Shown piece by piece: positions 7,049 through 15,356 of a DNA stretch of 64,000 bases (the first letter of the stretch is position 1; each line of letters opens with the position of its first letter). The notes beneath the pieces were generated by a model. The model had not been told where the DNA came from and made no database searches. It saw only the letters and a program-made list of their open reading frames with translations. Both the position numbers and the translations under genes were made by a program. This stretch comes from Streptomyces sp. H39-S7 (lineage in GTDB: Bacteria; Actinomycetota; Actinomycetes; Streptomycetales; Streptomycetaceae). The DNA is taken from NCBI RefSeq assembly GCF_027158205.1, contig NZ_JAPVLU010000010.1, positions 1 through 64,000 of the forward strand, given 5' to 3'.

Positions 7049-9694
7049 GTGGAGTTCCGGCTGCTCGGATCCGTTGCTGTGGTGACGGAGAACGGGGACG
7101 TGGCGCTGGGGCCCGCCAAGCGCTCCAGCCTGCTGGCGATGATGCTGCTGCGGCCCAACACCCCGGTCAACGTCGGTCGGCTCATCGACGCCCTCTGGGA
7201 GGACGAGCCGCCCGCCCACGCCAAGACCGTCCTGCAAGGGCATGTCTCCCGGCTGCGCGCGGTGCTGGCCGAGCACGGCGCGGCCGCCTACGGGATCGAG
7301 CTCACCACCCACGGGACGGCGTACACGCTGCAGCTGCCGGAGTCCCTGGTGGACGCGCATCGCTTCGAAGAACTCGTCGCGCTCGCGGGGGTGCAGCGCC
7401 GGCCCGCCGACACCGTGCGCATGCTGCGCGAGGCGCTCTCCTTCTGGCAGGGGCCCGCACTCACCGGAACTGTGCAGAGCAGGCCGCTGGAGGCGGCTGC
7501 CGGCGGCCTGGAGGAGCGGCGGCTGGCCTCGGTGGAGGCGCTCGCCCACGCGTACGGGCAGCTCGGCGAGCACGGCCGGGCCGCCGCCGTGCTCCGCACC
7601 GAAGCCGTCGCGCACCCGCTGCGGGAGACCCTGGCGGCCGCGCTGATGCTGGCGCTGGGCCGCTCGGGGCGCCAGTCGGACGCGATCGGCTGGTACCACC
7701 GCACCCGGCGGCTGCTCGCCGAAGAGCTCGGGGTCGACCCCGGCGAGGCGCTCGGCGAGGCGTACGCGACGCTCCTGCGCTCCGCGGAACCCACCCCGGC
7801 ACAGCGGCCCGCCCCGCAGGCCCCGGTCGCGATCCCCGAGCAACTGCCCCGGCAGCCACGCGGATTCACCGGGCGGGACGATGAACTGGCCGCGCTCGCC
7901 CGGGCCGCCGTCGCCGGCGACGCGCCCGTCTGCCTCGTCACCGGGCCCGCGGGCGTCGGGACGACCGCCTTCGCCGTGCACTGGGCGTACGACCGTCGCG
8001 CCGACTTCCCGGACGGCCGGCTCTTCGCCGACCTGCGCGGCTTCAGTGACACCCCGGCGCCGGAAGCCGGCTCCGTCCTGCGGGAGTTCCTGCTGGCGCT
8101 CGGCACCCCGGCGCAGCGCATGCCGGAGACCGCCGACGCGATGGGAGCCCTCTTCCGCTCCCTCACCGCGGACAGCCGGCTCCTCGTGGTCCTCGACAAC
8201 GCACGCTCGTCCGAGCAGGTCAGGCCGCTGCTTCCCGGTGGGGACCGCTGCACGACGCTGGTCACCAGCCGTGACCGGCTCGGCGGCCTCATCGCCTCCG
8301 ACGCGGCCCGTCCCGTCCCCCTCGGGCTCCTTCCGCCCGCCGACTCGGTGGCGCTGCTCCGCAGCGTGCTGGGCGCGGAGCGGGTCGCCGCGGAACCCGA
8401 GGCCGCCGCGCGGCTGGCCGGACTCTGCGACGGGCTGCCGCTCGCCCTGCGGGTGACGGGCGCCCGCCTGGCCGAGCGGCCGCAGTGGACGCTCGACGCG
8501 ATGGTCGGCGAACTCGCCGACGAGCAGGGCTGTCTGGCCCTCCTGAACATCGAGGACACCGGCGTCTCGGCCGCCCTGCGCCTGACGATGCAGCAGCTGC
8601 CCGAGCCCGCCGCCCGGCTGTTCCGCGCGATCGGCCTGCACACGGGTTCCGACCTGGACCGTTTCGCGGCGGCCGCACTCGCCGGGACGTCCCCCGCGCA
8701 GGCCTCCGCCGACCTGGACCGCCTCGCCGCGGCCCATCTCCTCACCGAGTCCGTCCCCGGGCGCTGGGCGCCGCACGATCTGGTGCGCCTCTACGCCCGC
8801 CATCTCGCCCCGCAGGCGGACCCGCAGGGGCTGCGCCGCCTCCTCGACCACTACCTCTACACGGGGCTCGCGGCGGACGCCGCCGCCGAACCCGGCTCCC
8901 AGCCCTGCTACGCGCTGCCCCGCGACTTCCTGCGGCCCCCGGCCACCAGGGAGTTCGAGGACCGCGCGGCGGCGCTGGCCTGGTACGAGGCGGAGCGGCC
9001 GGCCCTGGAGGGCGCGGTCGCGGCGGCCGCCGCCCTGGGCCTGCACGACCGGGCCTGGCGGCTCGCGCTCGCGCAGTGGCCGCTGATGCTGTGGCGGATC
9101 AGGGACGGCTGGGTGCCGCTCCTCCAGGCCGGGCTCGCCTCCGCGGAACACGAGGGCGACCTCGACGCGCAGGCGCGGGTGCGGGCGCTGCTCGGGTGGG
9201 TGCTGCACGAGGAGGGGCGTGACGCCGAGGCCCTCGTCCATCTGGCGCAGGCGCCCGACCTGGCCGCACGGGCGGGCGACGGGATCAGCGAGGCGATCGC
9301 CTACGCGAACCTCGGGGTGGTCGTGGACTCCACCGGCGACCACGCGCGGGCGGAGGCGCTGATGACCCACGCGGTCTCGCTCGCCGCGCGCACCGGCCAT
9401 CCCCCCACCCAGGTGCTGACCCTCCAGCACCTCGCCCGGCACTGCCTCGCGACGGAGGCGTACGGGGCGGCGCTCGCGCACGCGCTGTCGGCGGCGGAAC
9501 TGGTCTCCCCCGACGCGGTGGTCGTGCGGGCCCAGCTGCAGATCGTCCGCGCCGAGGCGCTGACCGCGCTCGGGCGGCCCGAGGAGGCCGCTGACCAGCT
9601 GAAAGGCGCGGCGGCGACCGCCGAAGCGGTCGGCTTCACGGAGGGCTCGGAACGGGCCGAGGAGCTGCTCGCGCGGCTGTCAGCGGATCGTTAG
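7049..9694 (+). CDS. AfsR-like regulator: winged helix, BTAD, NB-ARC and TPR
   Basis: The 881-residue protein begins with an OmpR-type winged-helix DNA-binding domain (about 1-95) and a bacterial transcriptional activator domain (about 100-245). An NB-ARC/AP-ATPase region (about 275-550) and a helical TPR-like C-terminus (about 690-880) follow. This is the architecture of AfsR-type SARP regulators of secondary metabolism. The GTG start at 7049 has GGAGG seven bases upstream. The nucleotide-binding loop reads GPAGVGTT, so the invariant Walker A lysine is Thr305. A Walker B-like LLVVLDNA is still present. ATP binding may therefore be weak or lost. The gene diverges from the FHA-ABC gene across 196 bp. 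The target genes cannot be told from the sequence. Confidence 0.92.
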   Translation: MEFRLLGSVAVVTENGDVALGPAKRSSLLAMMLLRPNTPVNVGRLIDALWEDEPPAHAKTVLQGHVSRLRAVLAEHGAAAYGIELTTHGTAYTLQLPESLVDAHRFEELVALAGVQRRPADTVRMLREALSFWQGPALTGTVQSRPLEAAAGGLEERRLASVEALAHAYGQLGEHGRAAAVLRTEAVAHPLRETLAAALMLALGRSGRQSDAIGWYHRTRRLLAEELGVDPGEALGEAYATLLRSAEPTPAQRPAPQAPVAIPEQLPRQPRGFTGRDDELAALARAAVAGDAPVCLVTGPAGVGTTAFAVHWAYDRRADFPDGRLFADLRGFSDTPAPEAGSVLREFLLALGTPAQRMPETADAMGALFRSLTADSRLLVVLDNARSSEQVRPLLPGGDRCTTLVTSRDRLGGLIASDAARPVPLGLLPPADSVALLRSVLGAERVAAEPEAAARLAGLCDGLPLALRVTGARLAERPQWTLDAMVGELADEQGCLALLNIEDTGVSAALRLTMQQLPEPAARLFRAIGLHTGSDLDRFAAAALAGTSPAQASADLDRLAAAHLLTESVPGRWAPHDLVRLYARHLAPQADPQGLRRLLDHYLYTGLAADAAAEPGSQPCYALPRDFLRPPATREFEDRAAALAWYEAERPALEGAVAAAAALGLHDRAWRLALAQWPLMLWRIRDGWVPLLQAGLASAEHEGDLDAQARVRALLGWVLHEEGRDAEALVHLAQAPDLAARAGDGISEAIAYANLGVVVDSTGDHARAEALMTHAVSLAARTGHPPTQVLTLQHLARHCLATEAYGAALAHALSAAELVSPDAVVVRAQLQIVRAEALTALGRPEEAADQLKGAAATAEAVGFTEGSERAEELLARLSADR

Positions 9695-9784
9695 CGGTAC
9701 GTAAGCGCGACGGCAGCGCTCCCCCGGAAGGTTGTATCCAGCACCGAATGTGTGCGCCGAACATTCACTACGGGGAGATCCACC

Positions 9785-10462
9785 GTGCGTATCCACCGCA
9801 AGAACACCATCGCCGCCGCTGTCGTCGTCGCCACCCTCTCGCTCGGACTGACCGCCTGCGGCGGCGGCGACACCGACGCGGCGAAGTCCACCGGCGGCCC
9901 GAGCGCGTCGCAGACCCCCTCGGGCGCGGCGTCGACGCCGGCGGCGGGCACCAAGGTGGCGGAGCCGGCGGCATCCAAGGGCAAGACGTCCACCTCGGGC
10001 GGCGGCAGCGGCTCGACGGACACCACGAAGGTCCCCGCCTGCGGCTACAAGGATGTGAAGATCACGATGACGAAGGCGGACGAGACGCCCACCGAGCACA
10101 TCGTCCTGACCGCCAAGAACACGTCCGGCCGCAGCTGCCGCCTCATCCAGTACCCGTTGATCGCCTTCGGCGACATCCAGACCGCCAAGGACATCCCGGC
10201 CGTCGCCAAGAGCAAGCCGGCGGCCCCCATCGTCCTGAAGTCCGGCGAACCGGCGTACGCGAACGTCCGCGTCGGCCTGGGCGGCGCGCACGAGAACAAC
10301 AAGGTCGTCACCAGCTTCAACGTCAACCTCTTCGCCACCGACGGCGCCGCCGAGGGCAGCGTCGTCGTCACCGCCCCCTCGGGCGGCCTCTCGGTCGACG
10401 AGTCCGCCGCGAAGACCGGCTACTGGACCTACGAACTCCGCAACGGCGCCGACGAGTTCTGA
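9785..10462 (+). CDS. DUF4232-like secreted lipoprotein
   Basis: The 225-residue protein has a signal peptide (MRIHRKNTIAAAVVVATLSL) ending in a lipobox, LTAC. Cys at about residue 25 is the lipidation site and the protein should be anchored to the outer face of the membrane. A Ser/Thr/Gly/Ala-rich linker of about 50 residues is followed by a beta-rich domain starting PACGYKDVKITM with a second cysteine in SGRSCRLIQYP, as in the DUF4232 family. The pair of cysteines probably forms a disulfide. GTG 9785 is chosen because GGGGAG lies eight bases upstream. Function is unknown. It stands alone, convergent with the Uma2-family gene. Confidence 0.85.
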   Translation: MRIHRKNTIAAAVVVATLSLGLTACGGGDTDAAKSTGGPSASQTPSGAASTPAAGTKVAEPAASKGKTSTSGGGSGSTDTTKVPACGYKDVKITMTKADETPTEHIVLTAKNTSGRSCRLIQYPLIAFGDIQTAKDIPAVAKSKPAAPIVLKSGEPAYANVRVGLGGAHENNKVVTSFNVNLFATDGAAEGSVVVTAPSGGLSVDESAAKTGYWTYELRNGADEF

Positions 10463-10474
10463 GTCCGCCGACGC

Positions 10475-11056
10475 TCAGACGTGGCGGGACGGAACGAGCT
10501 TCTGCAGGTCGAGGCTGATCTCGAAGGGCACCGGCCGCCGCAGCGACGCGCGGAAGATGCCGGCCGGCGCGTAGGACCGGGTCGGCTCGTCGAGCTCGTA
10601 GACATGCACGACGGGCGCCCCGTCCTCGTCCTCGATGCACCAGTAGTGCGGGATGCCGGCCTCGGCGTACTTGCGGAGTTTGACCGTACGGTCCCGGTGG
10701 GCGGACTCGGGGGAGACGACCTCGATGACGAGCTGGACGTCATCGGGCGCGTACCAGGTGCGGTCGGGGTTATACGGCACATTGGTCACGACAAGGTCCG
10801 GTTCGGGCCGGTTCCGTGCGTCGAGCCTTATGGTCATCTCCCGGTCGACCTCGCTGCCGTCGGGCGCCTGTGCTGTGAGCGCTACGGTCAGGGCAGTAAC
10901 GAGGCGGCCGTGCCAGGACCGCTGCGGGGACATCATGAAAACGAGGGCTCCATCGATCAGCTCGGTGTGGCGCGGCGCGTCCGGGAGGTGGTCGAGGTCC
11001 TCTGCGAACCATCCCTCGGGGCGGGGCGGGAGCATCCAGTCGGGCAGAGCGGTCAT
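10475..11056 (-). CDS. Uma2-family (DUF820) putative restriction-like endonuclease
   Basis: The 193-residue protein has the Uma2/DUF820 fold signature. It shows an ELIDGALVFM strand-turn, then PEPDLVVTN and, about 30 residues on, LVIEVVSPES followed by a lysine in TVKLRKYAEAG and the terminal PHYWCIEDED. The D / E-V-x-S / K spacing resembles the PD-(D/E)XK nuclease core. These proteins are very common in Streptomyces and cyanobacteria. Nuclease activity is predicted from the fold and has rarely been tested. The ATG at 11056 is the only reasonable start. No partner gene is apparent. Confidence 0.88.
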   Translation of the reverse strand: MTALPDWMLPPRPEGWFAEDLDHLPDAPRHTELIDGALVFMMSPQRSWHGRLVTALTVALTAQAPDGSEVDREMTIRLDARNRPEPDLVVTNVPYNPDRTWYAPDDVQLVIEVVSPESAHRDRTVKLRKYAEAGIPHYWCIEDEDGAPVVHVYELDEPTRSYAPAGIFRASLRRPVPFEISLDLQKLVPSRHV

Positions 11057-11259
11057 GGGTCAACCGTAGCTACCCGCGCGGAACCGGGCCACGAGGTCGC
11101 CGAGTGCGCAGCCTGGAAGGGTGTGCGTTCGCAAATGCGTGCGATCTGTTCGAGCGCACAGCGCGGGTGCTCTCGCGGGCGCCCCGGCGGCCGTATGTGA
11201 CCGGATTCGACGTCTGATTTCCGCCGGATGTGGCGGTGGTGGTGGCGGAGGATCAAGCC

Positions 11260-12021
11260 ATGTCATCTCGCTTTGAATCCAAGGTAATTGTCGTCACCGG
11301 GGGAAATTCCGGAATGGGGAAGGCGGTCGCGGAACGCGTCGCGTTGGAGGGGGCCGCTGTGGTGATCGCCGCGCGGCGGAAGGACGTGGGGGAGGAAGTC
11401 GCCGCCGGGATACGGGCCGCGGGTGGGCGGGCGGTGTTCGTGGGGGCTGATGTCACCGTGGAGGACGACGCCGCCCGGGTGGTGGAGGTCGCGGTCGCGG
11501 AATTCGGGCGGCTGGACGGCGCTTTCAACAATGTGGGCGGCGTGAACGCGTTCGGTTCCGTGCAGACCGTGGCGGCGGACAGTTGGCGGGCCGATATCGA
11601 GCACAATTTGTCGAGCGTGTTCTACGGGCTGAAATACCAGATTCCGGCAATTGTCGCGGCGGGCGGCGGCGCGATCGTCAACAACGCGTCCAACCTCGGC
11701 GTCGTGGGAATGGCCGGCGTCTCGCCGTACGTGGCGGCGAAGCACGGGGTCGTCGGGCTGACGCGGGCGGTGGCGCTGGAGACCGCCGAGCAGGGGGTGC
11801 GGGTCAACGCGCTGGTCACCGGGGGAGTGGACACTCCGCTGTTCCGGGCCACGATGGGCGCCACACCGGAGGGGGCGGCGGCGATCGCCGCGATGCACCC
11901 GGTGGGGCGGATCGCGCTGCCCGAGGAGATCGCCGCGTTCACCGCGTTCCTGCTGAGTGACGAGGCGGCGTTCATCACCGGTGCCGCACTGGCGGTGGAC
12001 GGCGGGTTCACGGCCCGCTGA
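11260..12021 (+). CDS. SDR-family NAD(P)-dependent oxidoreductase
   Basis: This is a 253-residue classical short-chain dehydrogenase. The Rossmann nucleotide-binding motif TGGNSGMGKAVAE lies at about residues 12-24. The conserved NN(V/A)G-type motif appears as NNVGG, the active-site serine is in NNASNLG, and the YVAAKHG segment supplies the catalytic Tyr and Lys. The C-terminal GAALAVDGGFTA is typical. Substrate specificity cannot be read from the sequence. The ATG at 11260 follows GGCGGAGG. It is transcribed alone, with about 200 bp of promoter region shared divergently with the Uma2-family gene. Confidence 0.92.
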   Translation: MSSRFESKVIVVTGGNSGMGKAVAERVALEGAAVVIAARRKDVGEEVAAGIRAAGGRAVFVGADVTVEDDAARVVEVAVAEFGRLDGAFNNVGGVNAFGSVQTVAADSWRADIEHNLSSVFYGLKYQIPAIVAAGGGAIVNNASNLGVVGMAGVSPYVAAKHGVVGLTRAVALETAEQGVRVNALVTGGVDTPLFRATMGATPEGAAAIAAMHPVGRIALPEEIAAFTAFLLSDEAAFITGAALAVDGGFTAR

Positions 12022-12033
12022 GCCCCGGGGGCG

Positions 12034-12549
12034 TCACGGCCGCAGGGTCAGTTCGAACCAGAGGGTGCGACCCGCCGGGCCGCCCGTGATGCCCCAGGCC
12101 GCGGCGAGGACCTGGACGAGGCCGAGGCCGCGTCCACCCTCGCCGCTGCCGTTCAGCACCCGCGGGACCTCGCGGCTGCCCTGGTCGTGGACGGCGACGC
12201 GCAGGGTGTCGGCGGCGAAGCCCAGCTCCACGGTGAAGCCGCCGAGCAGATCCCCCGACCGGGTGTGCATGATCGCGTTGCTCGCCAGCTCACTCACCAG
12301 GAGCACGGCGTCGTCGACGACGTGGCGGTAGGCCGGGTCCGCGAGGAGCCGGGTGACGTAGCGGCGGGCCGTGGAGACCTGGGCCGGAGTCCCGGGGAAG
12401 GTCCGGAAGGCCGTACCCGGCAGGACGGGAGCCGGGCCGGGGGCAGTGGGGACGACGGCGGGAGCCGGGACCGGGACTGCCGGGGCCGTCAAGGAGGGGC
12501 CGGCGCCCGGCAGCGCGTCCTGCCCGAATGCGCCTGGTTGCCGCTTCAT
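12034..12549 (-). CDS. RsbW-like ATP-binding regulatory protein (HATPase_c_2)
   Basis: The 171-residue protein has a Pro/Ala-rich N-terminus of about 50 residues, then a GHKL-type histidine-kinase-like ATPase domain. The N box is LLVSELASNAIMHT, the G1-like motif is VHDQGS and the G2 box is GEGGRGLGLVQVLA. The C-terminus TLWFELTL is typical of Streptomyces anti-sigma-factor-like proteins. It has no sensor or dimerisation domain, so it probably acts as a serine kinase or anti-sigma factor towards an antagonist encoded elsewhere. Its ATG overlaps the stop of the small gene upstream by four bases, so the pair is translationally coupled. Confidence 0.88.
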   Translation of the reverse strand: MKRQPGAFGQDALPGAGPSLTAPAVPVPAPAVVPTAPGPAPVLPGTAFRTFPGTPAQVSTARRYVTRLLADPAYRHVVDDAVLLVSELASNAIMHTRSGDLLGGFTVELGFAADTLRVAVHDQGSREVPRVLNGSGEGGRGLGLVQVLAAAWGITGGPAGRTLWFELTLRP

Positions 12550-12749
12550 GAGAGGTCCGCCGGTCGGCCGTCGCGCCAGCCGACCGGATCCGGGATCCGC
12601 TCGCCGAGCGCGCTCGGTTCCTGAGGGAATTCGGCAGGGAATTCGGCCAGATCCCAGGATCCGGGACGATGGGCGGCCTGCACCGCTCCGTTGTTCCCGG
12701 GCTGGACAGGCGCGCCCCCCGACCCGGAGAGCGCTGGGAGAGCTGTCAT
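12546..12749 (-). CDS. small hypothetical protein coupled to the ATP-binding protein
   Basis: This 67-residue ORF has no recognisable domain. It contains Pro/Gly-rich stretches and an acidic FPAEFPQEPSALGE segment. It overlaps the next gene by ATGA, which supports expression. The ATG at 12749 is preferred, but an in-frame ATG at 12815 would give 89 residues and include a TTA codon, so the start is uncertain. In many Streptomyces loci a small DUF397-type protein sits at this position next to an RsbW-like ATPase. I do not see DUF397 motifs here. Confidence 0.55.
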   Translation of the reverse strand: MTALPALSGSGGAPVQPGNNGAVQAAHRPGSWDLAEFPAEFPQEPSALGERIPDPVGWRDGRPADLS

Positions 12750-12816
12750 TAACTCAACGTAACGCAGCGTGTACCGGACGCGAGCGAAATCGCCGACAGG
12801 CTTGACGCAGATCATT

Positions 12817-12836
12817 GGTTGTTATAAAAGGCAACC
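12817..12836. repeat. inverted repeat upstream of small gene
   Basis: GGTTG (12817-12821) and CAACC (12832-12836) flank an A/T-rich loop TTATAAAAGG. It lies in the 131-bp gap between the chitinase stop and the small regulatory gene. It may be an operator or part of a weak terminator. This is a short match and may be chance. Confidence 0.35.
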
Positions 12837-12880
12837 CGTCTGCGGGCGGGGGCGCGACGGGCGGCGGAAACGCCGTCGGA

Positions 12881-14233
12881 TCAGCGGTGGCCGAGGCCGC
12901 GGTCGATGGCCGTGATCAGTTCACCGTCGGCCGTGTCGCCGTCCAGGGACCAGATCATGGCGCCGCCCAGTCCATGGGCGCGGATCCAGGACGTCTTCGC
13001 CTTGAGGACCTGGGGATCGTCGTAGGTCCAGAAGTTGGTGCCGTCGTAGAGCCACGCGAAGCCATTGCGGTTGTCGCGGTACACCTGGTAGGTGCCGGAC
13101 GCGGCAAGGGCCTTGAGGGCGTGGTAGTCCTCGTTGCCCGGCTGCCAGGTGGCGGGAGCGGGACCGGTGGACGGTTGGTAGAGGCCGTGCGTGCCGCCGT
13201 CGGGCACGCCCGTCCAGCCCTGGCCGTAGAAGGGCACACCGAGGACGAGCTGCCGGGCGGGCGCGCCGCGCTTCAGCCAGTCCCCGACGGCCTGCGCGTC
13301 GCTGAACTCGTGGGGAACGGGGGAGTTCCGCGGAGTGGTGAGCGCCGACTGCTGGTTGGTGGTGGCCTCGTAGGGGCCGTGGAAGTCGTACCCCTGGACG
13401 GTGCCGAAGTCCAGGTAGTTGAAGATCCTGCGGGCCTCGAAGCCGGCGTCGATCTTCGCCGGGGCGGCCGGGAGGAACGCCGACAGGTCGTAGTGCCGGT
13501 GCGTCCGGTGGCCGTACGCGTCGAGCTGGCGGCGGAACTCGGCGGCGAGCGCCGTGAAGTTCTTCTTGTCCTCGGGGCGGTAGACGGTGCCGGCGTCGCC
13601 CGCGGAGCCCGGCCACTCCCAGTCGATGTCGATGCCGTCGAACACGCCCGCGGCGGACCCGGGGCCGCCCTTGCCGTCGAGCAGCGGCAGGTTGCCCTTG
13701 ATGAAGAGGTCGATGCAGGACGTGACGAGGGCGCTTCGCGAGGCGGGCGTGAGCGCCGCGTCGGAGAAGTGGTCGGACCAGCCCCAGCCGCCGATCGAGA
13801 TCATCGTCTTGAGCCGCGGGTTGGCCTTCTTGAGCTCGCGCAGCTGGTTGAAGTTGCCCGCCAGCGGCTGCTCCGCGGTGTCGGCGGTGCCGTCCACGGA
13901 GCTCGCGGCGTCGAGCGGCCGCTGGTAGTCGGCCCAGGCGTCGCCCTCTCCGGGAACGTTCGCCTCGAAGCACTTGCCGTCGGTTCCGATGTTGGCGAAG
14001 GCGTAGTTGAGATGCGTCAGTTTGGCGGCGGTGCCGCTGGTCTGCAGGTTCTTGACCTGGTAGTTGCGCCCGTAGACGCCCCACTGGGTGAAGTAGCCGA
14101 CCCGCTTGTACTCGGGTCCTTGGTGGTGCTCGGGCTGGTGCGCGCTGGCCGAGGTGGTGAGCGCGGGCAGCCCCACCACGAGGGAGAGGGAGCAGGCGGC
14201 GACGGCCAGCCTGCCGATGATTCTTCGACGCAT
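12881..14233 (-). CDS. secreted GH18 chitinase
   Basis: The 450-residue protein has a signal peptide (MRRRIIGRLAVAACSLSLVV, cleavage near TTSASA) followed directly by a glycoside hydrolase family 18 barrel. The catalytic signature is FDGIDIDWEWP, with the acid Glu of DxxDxDxE intact. SIGGWGWS and the C-terminal GGAMIWSLDGD are further GH18 landmarks. It should hydrolyse beta-1,4 links in chitin outside the cell. No chitin-binding or fibronectin domain is attached, so it is a single-domain enzyme. The ATG at 14233 follows AGGAAAG. A DasR-type palindrome lies about 100 bp upstream, which suggests control by N-acetylglucosamine status. Confidence 0.95.
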   Translation of the reverse strand: MRRRIIGRLAVAACSLSLVVGLPALTTSASAHQPEHHQGPEYKRVGYFTQWGVYGRNYQVKNLQTSGTAAKLTHLNYAFANIGTDGKCFEANVPGEGDAWADYQRPLDAASSVDGTADTAEQPLAGNFNQLRELKKANPRLKTMISIGGWGWSDHFSDAALTPASRSALVTSCIDLFIKGNLPLLDGKGGPGSAAGVFDGIDIDWEWPGSAGDAGTVYRPEDKKNFTALAAEFRRQLDAYGHRTHRHYDLSAFLPAAPAKIDAGFEARRIFNYLDFGTVQGYDFHGPYEATTNQQSALTTPRNSPVPHEFSDAQAVGDWLKRGAPARQLVLGVPFYGQGWTGVPDGGTHGLYQPSTGPAPATWQPGNEDYHALKALAASGTYQVYRDNRNGFAWLYDGTNFWTYDDPQVLKAKTSWIRAHGLGGAMIWSLDGDTADGELITAIDRGLGHR

Positions 14234-14324
14234 GGGGCTCTTTCCTGTGCGTGAGCCGGGAATGTAAGCCGTGCTGTGCGGGAGCGCGTGCCGGGAAAAA
14301 AAGAGATGTGCAGAACAGGAAAGT

Positions 14325-14340
14325 ATTGGCCTAGACCAAT
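14325..14340. promoter_or_regulatory. dre-like DasR operator upstream of the chitinase
   Basis: ATTGGCCTAGACCAAT is a 16-bp near-perfect palindrome with one mismatched pair. It matches the known DasR responsive element, which centres on TGGTCTAGACCA in Streptomyces chitinase promoters. It lies between the divergent chitinase and DUF4190-like genes, about 92 bp from the chitinase start and 50 bp from the other. Confidence 0.82.
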
Positions 14341-14389
14341 GCGGTCAAGGGGGTGCGGCGAGGTTCTGGGGAGTCCGTAGGATCCCCGG

Positions 14390-15280
14390 GTGGACATACC
14401 CCCGCCCCAACCCCCGCCCCCGCCTACGCCCCAGCCCCCGTCGGACGACCAGCCGTCGGCCGCCTCGGGCCTCCCGTCGGACCCGCGGCCCCACGCCGGG
14501 CCGCAGCCCCAGGCCGGACAGCAAGGCCCGTTCGGGCAGGCTCCGTTCGGCCAGGCCCCGTACGGTCAGCCGCCGTTCCCGCCGCAGGACGCGTACGGGC
14601 AGGGGCCGCAGGGTCCGTATCCGCCGCCGTACCAGCAGTACTGGTACCCGCCGCCGCCCGCGCCGTCGATGAACGGCATGGCCATCGCCTCCTTCGTGCT
14701 GGCGGTGAGCTGTGTCCCCGTGCTCGGCGTGGTGTTCGGAATCGTCGCGCTCGCCCAGATCCGCAAGCGCGGGCAGCAGGGCAAGGCGCTGGCCATCGCC
14801 GGGGTCTCGGTCTCCGGCGTCGCGACGCTCTTCCTCGCGGTGATGATCACCCTGGGGGTGACCGGCGCGCTGGACAACGGCACGCGCACCGACGACCTGC
14901 GCACGGGCCAGTGCTTCAACCTGCACGGCGATCCGCTCAGCGAATCCAGCGGGGAGTCCAAGGGCGTCGACGTGGTGCCGTGCGCCGAGGAGCACGACGC
15001 GGAGACGTTCGGCGTCACCTCCCTCTCGCACGCGTCCTCGGAGTACCCCGGCGACAGTGCGGCCGAGACGATGGCCGACAGCCAGTGCCGCGTGCTCGCG
15101 GAGGACTACCTCAAGGACTCCGACCGGTCGATCGATCTGCTCGACATCTACTACTCGCTGCCGCGCGAGAGCGGCTGGTCCAGGGGCGACCGCAGGGTGA
15201 CCTGCTTCTTCGGTGACGGCGGCCGGAAGATGACCGGCTCGGTCAAGTCGTCCCCGGGCGACCCCGGAGCCAGCGCGTAA
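14390..15280 (+). CDS. proline-rich DUF4190-like membrane protein
   Basis: The 296-residue protein opens with about 90 residues rich in Pro, Gln, Gly and Tyr, including FGQAPFGQAPYGQ repeats. Two hydrophobic helices follow (MAIASFVLAVSCVPVLGVVF and IAGVSVSGVATLFLAVMITL) joined by a basic loop RKRGQQGKA, which is the DUF4190 pattern. A C-terminal extracytoplasmic domain of about 125 residues follows, containing GQCFN, VPCAEEHDAE, SQCR and VTCFF. The four cysteines probably form disulfides, and the domain resembles septum-formation-type domains of actinobacteria. GTG 14390 is the start. Function is unknown. The gene diverges from the chitinase across the dre-like site, so the two could be co-regulated. 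Confidence 0.8.
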   Translation: MDIPPPQPPPPPTPQPPSDDQPSAASGLPSDPRPHAGPQPQAGQQGPFGQAPFGQAPYGQPPFPPQDAYGQGPQGPYPPPYQQYWYPPPPAPSMNGMAIASFVLAVSCVPVLGVVFGIVALAQIRKRGQQGKALAIAGVSVSGVATLFLAVMITLGVTGALDNGTRTDDLRTGQCFNLHGDPLSESSGESKGVDVVPCAEEHDAETFGVTSLSHASSEYPGDSAAETMADSQCRVLAEDYLKDSDRSIDLLDIYYSLPRESGWSRGDRRVTCFFGDGGRKMTGSVKSSPGDPGASA

Positions 15281-15313
15281 GGCTCTGGGTATGGCTTGCG
15301 GTCGCCACCCAGG

Positions 15314-15340
15314 GTTGTCAAGCTGTCGCAGATAGTCAAC
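15314..15340. promoter_or_regulatory. possible GntR operator
   Basis: GTTG (15314-15317) and CAAC (15337-15340) flank a 19-bp centre that also contains two GTCA direct repeats. It lies 16 bp upstream of the GTG of the GntR gene. Autoregulation would be usual for this family, but the match to a consensus is weak. Confidence 0.3.
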
Positions 15341-15356
15341 CTGAGGGAGGGGCACC

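Noticed and set aside
3730..7884. 1384-codon open frame on the plus strand across the kinase, hypothetical and FHA-ABC genes
   Set aside because: It is antisense to three genes with clear domains, is Arg/Gly/His-rich and has no recognisable motif. Long antisense frames are common at this GC content.
12802..12828. TTGACG and TATAAA promoter-like pair on the plus strand
   Set aside because: The spacer is only 15 bp and no plus-strand gene follows, since the chitinase is on the other strand.
12815..14254. 479-codon plus-strand frame opposite the chitinase
   Set aside because: It is the complement of a gene with a perfect GH18 active site and shows no domain of its own.
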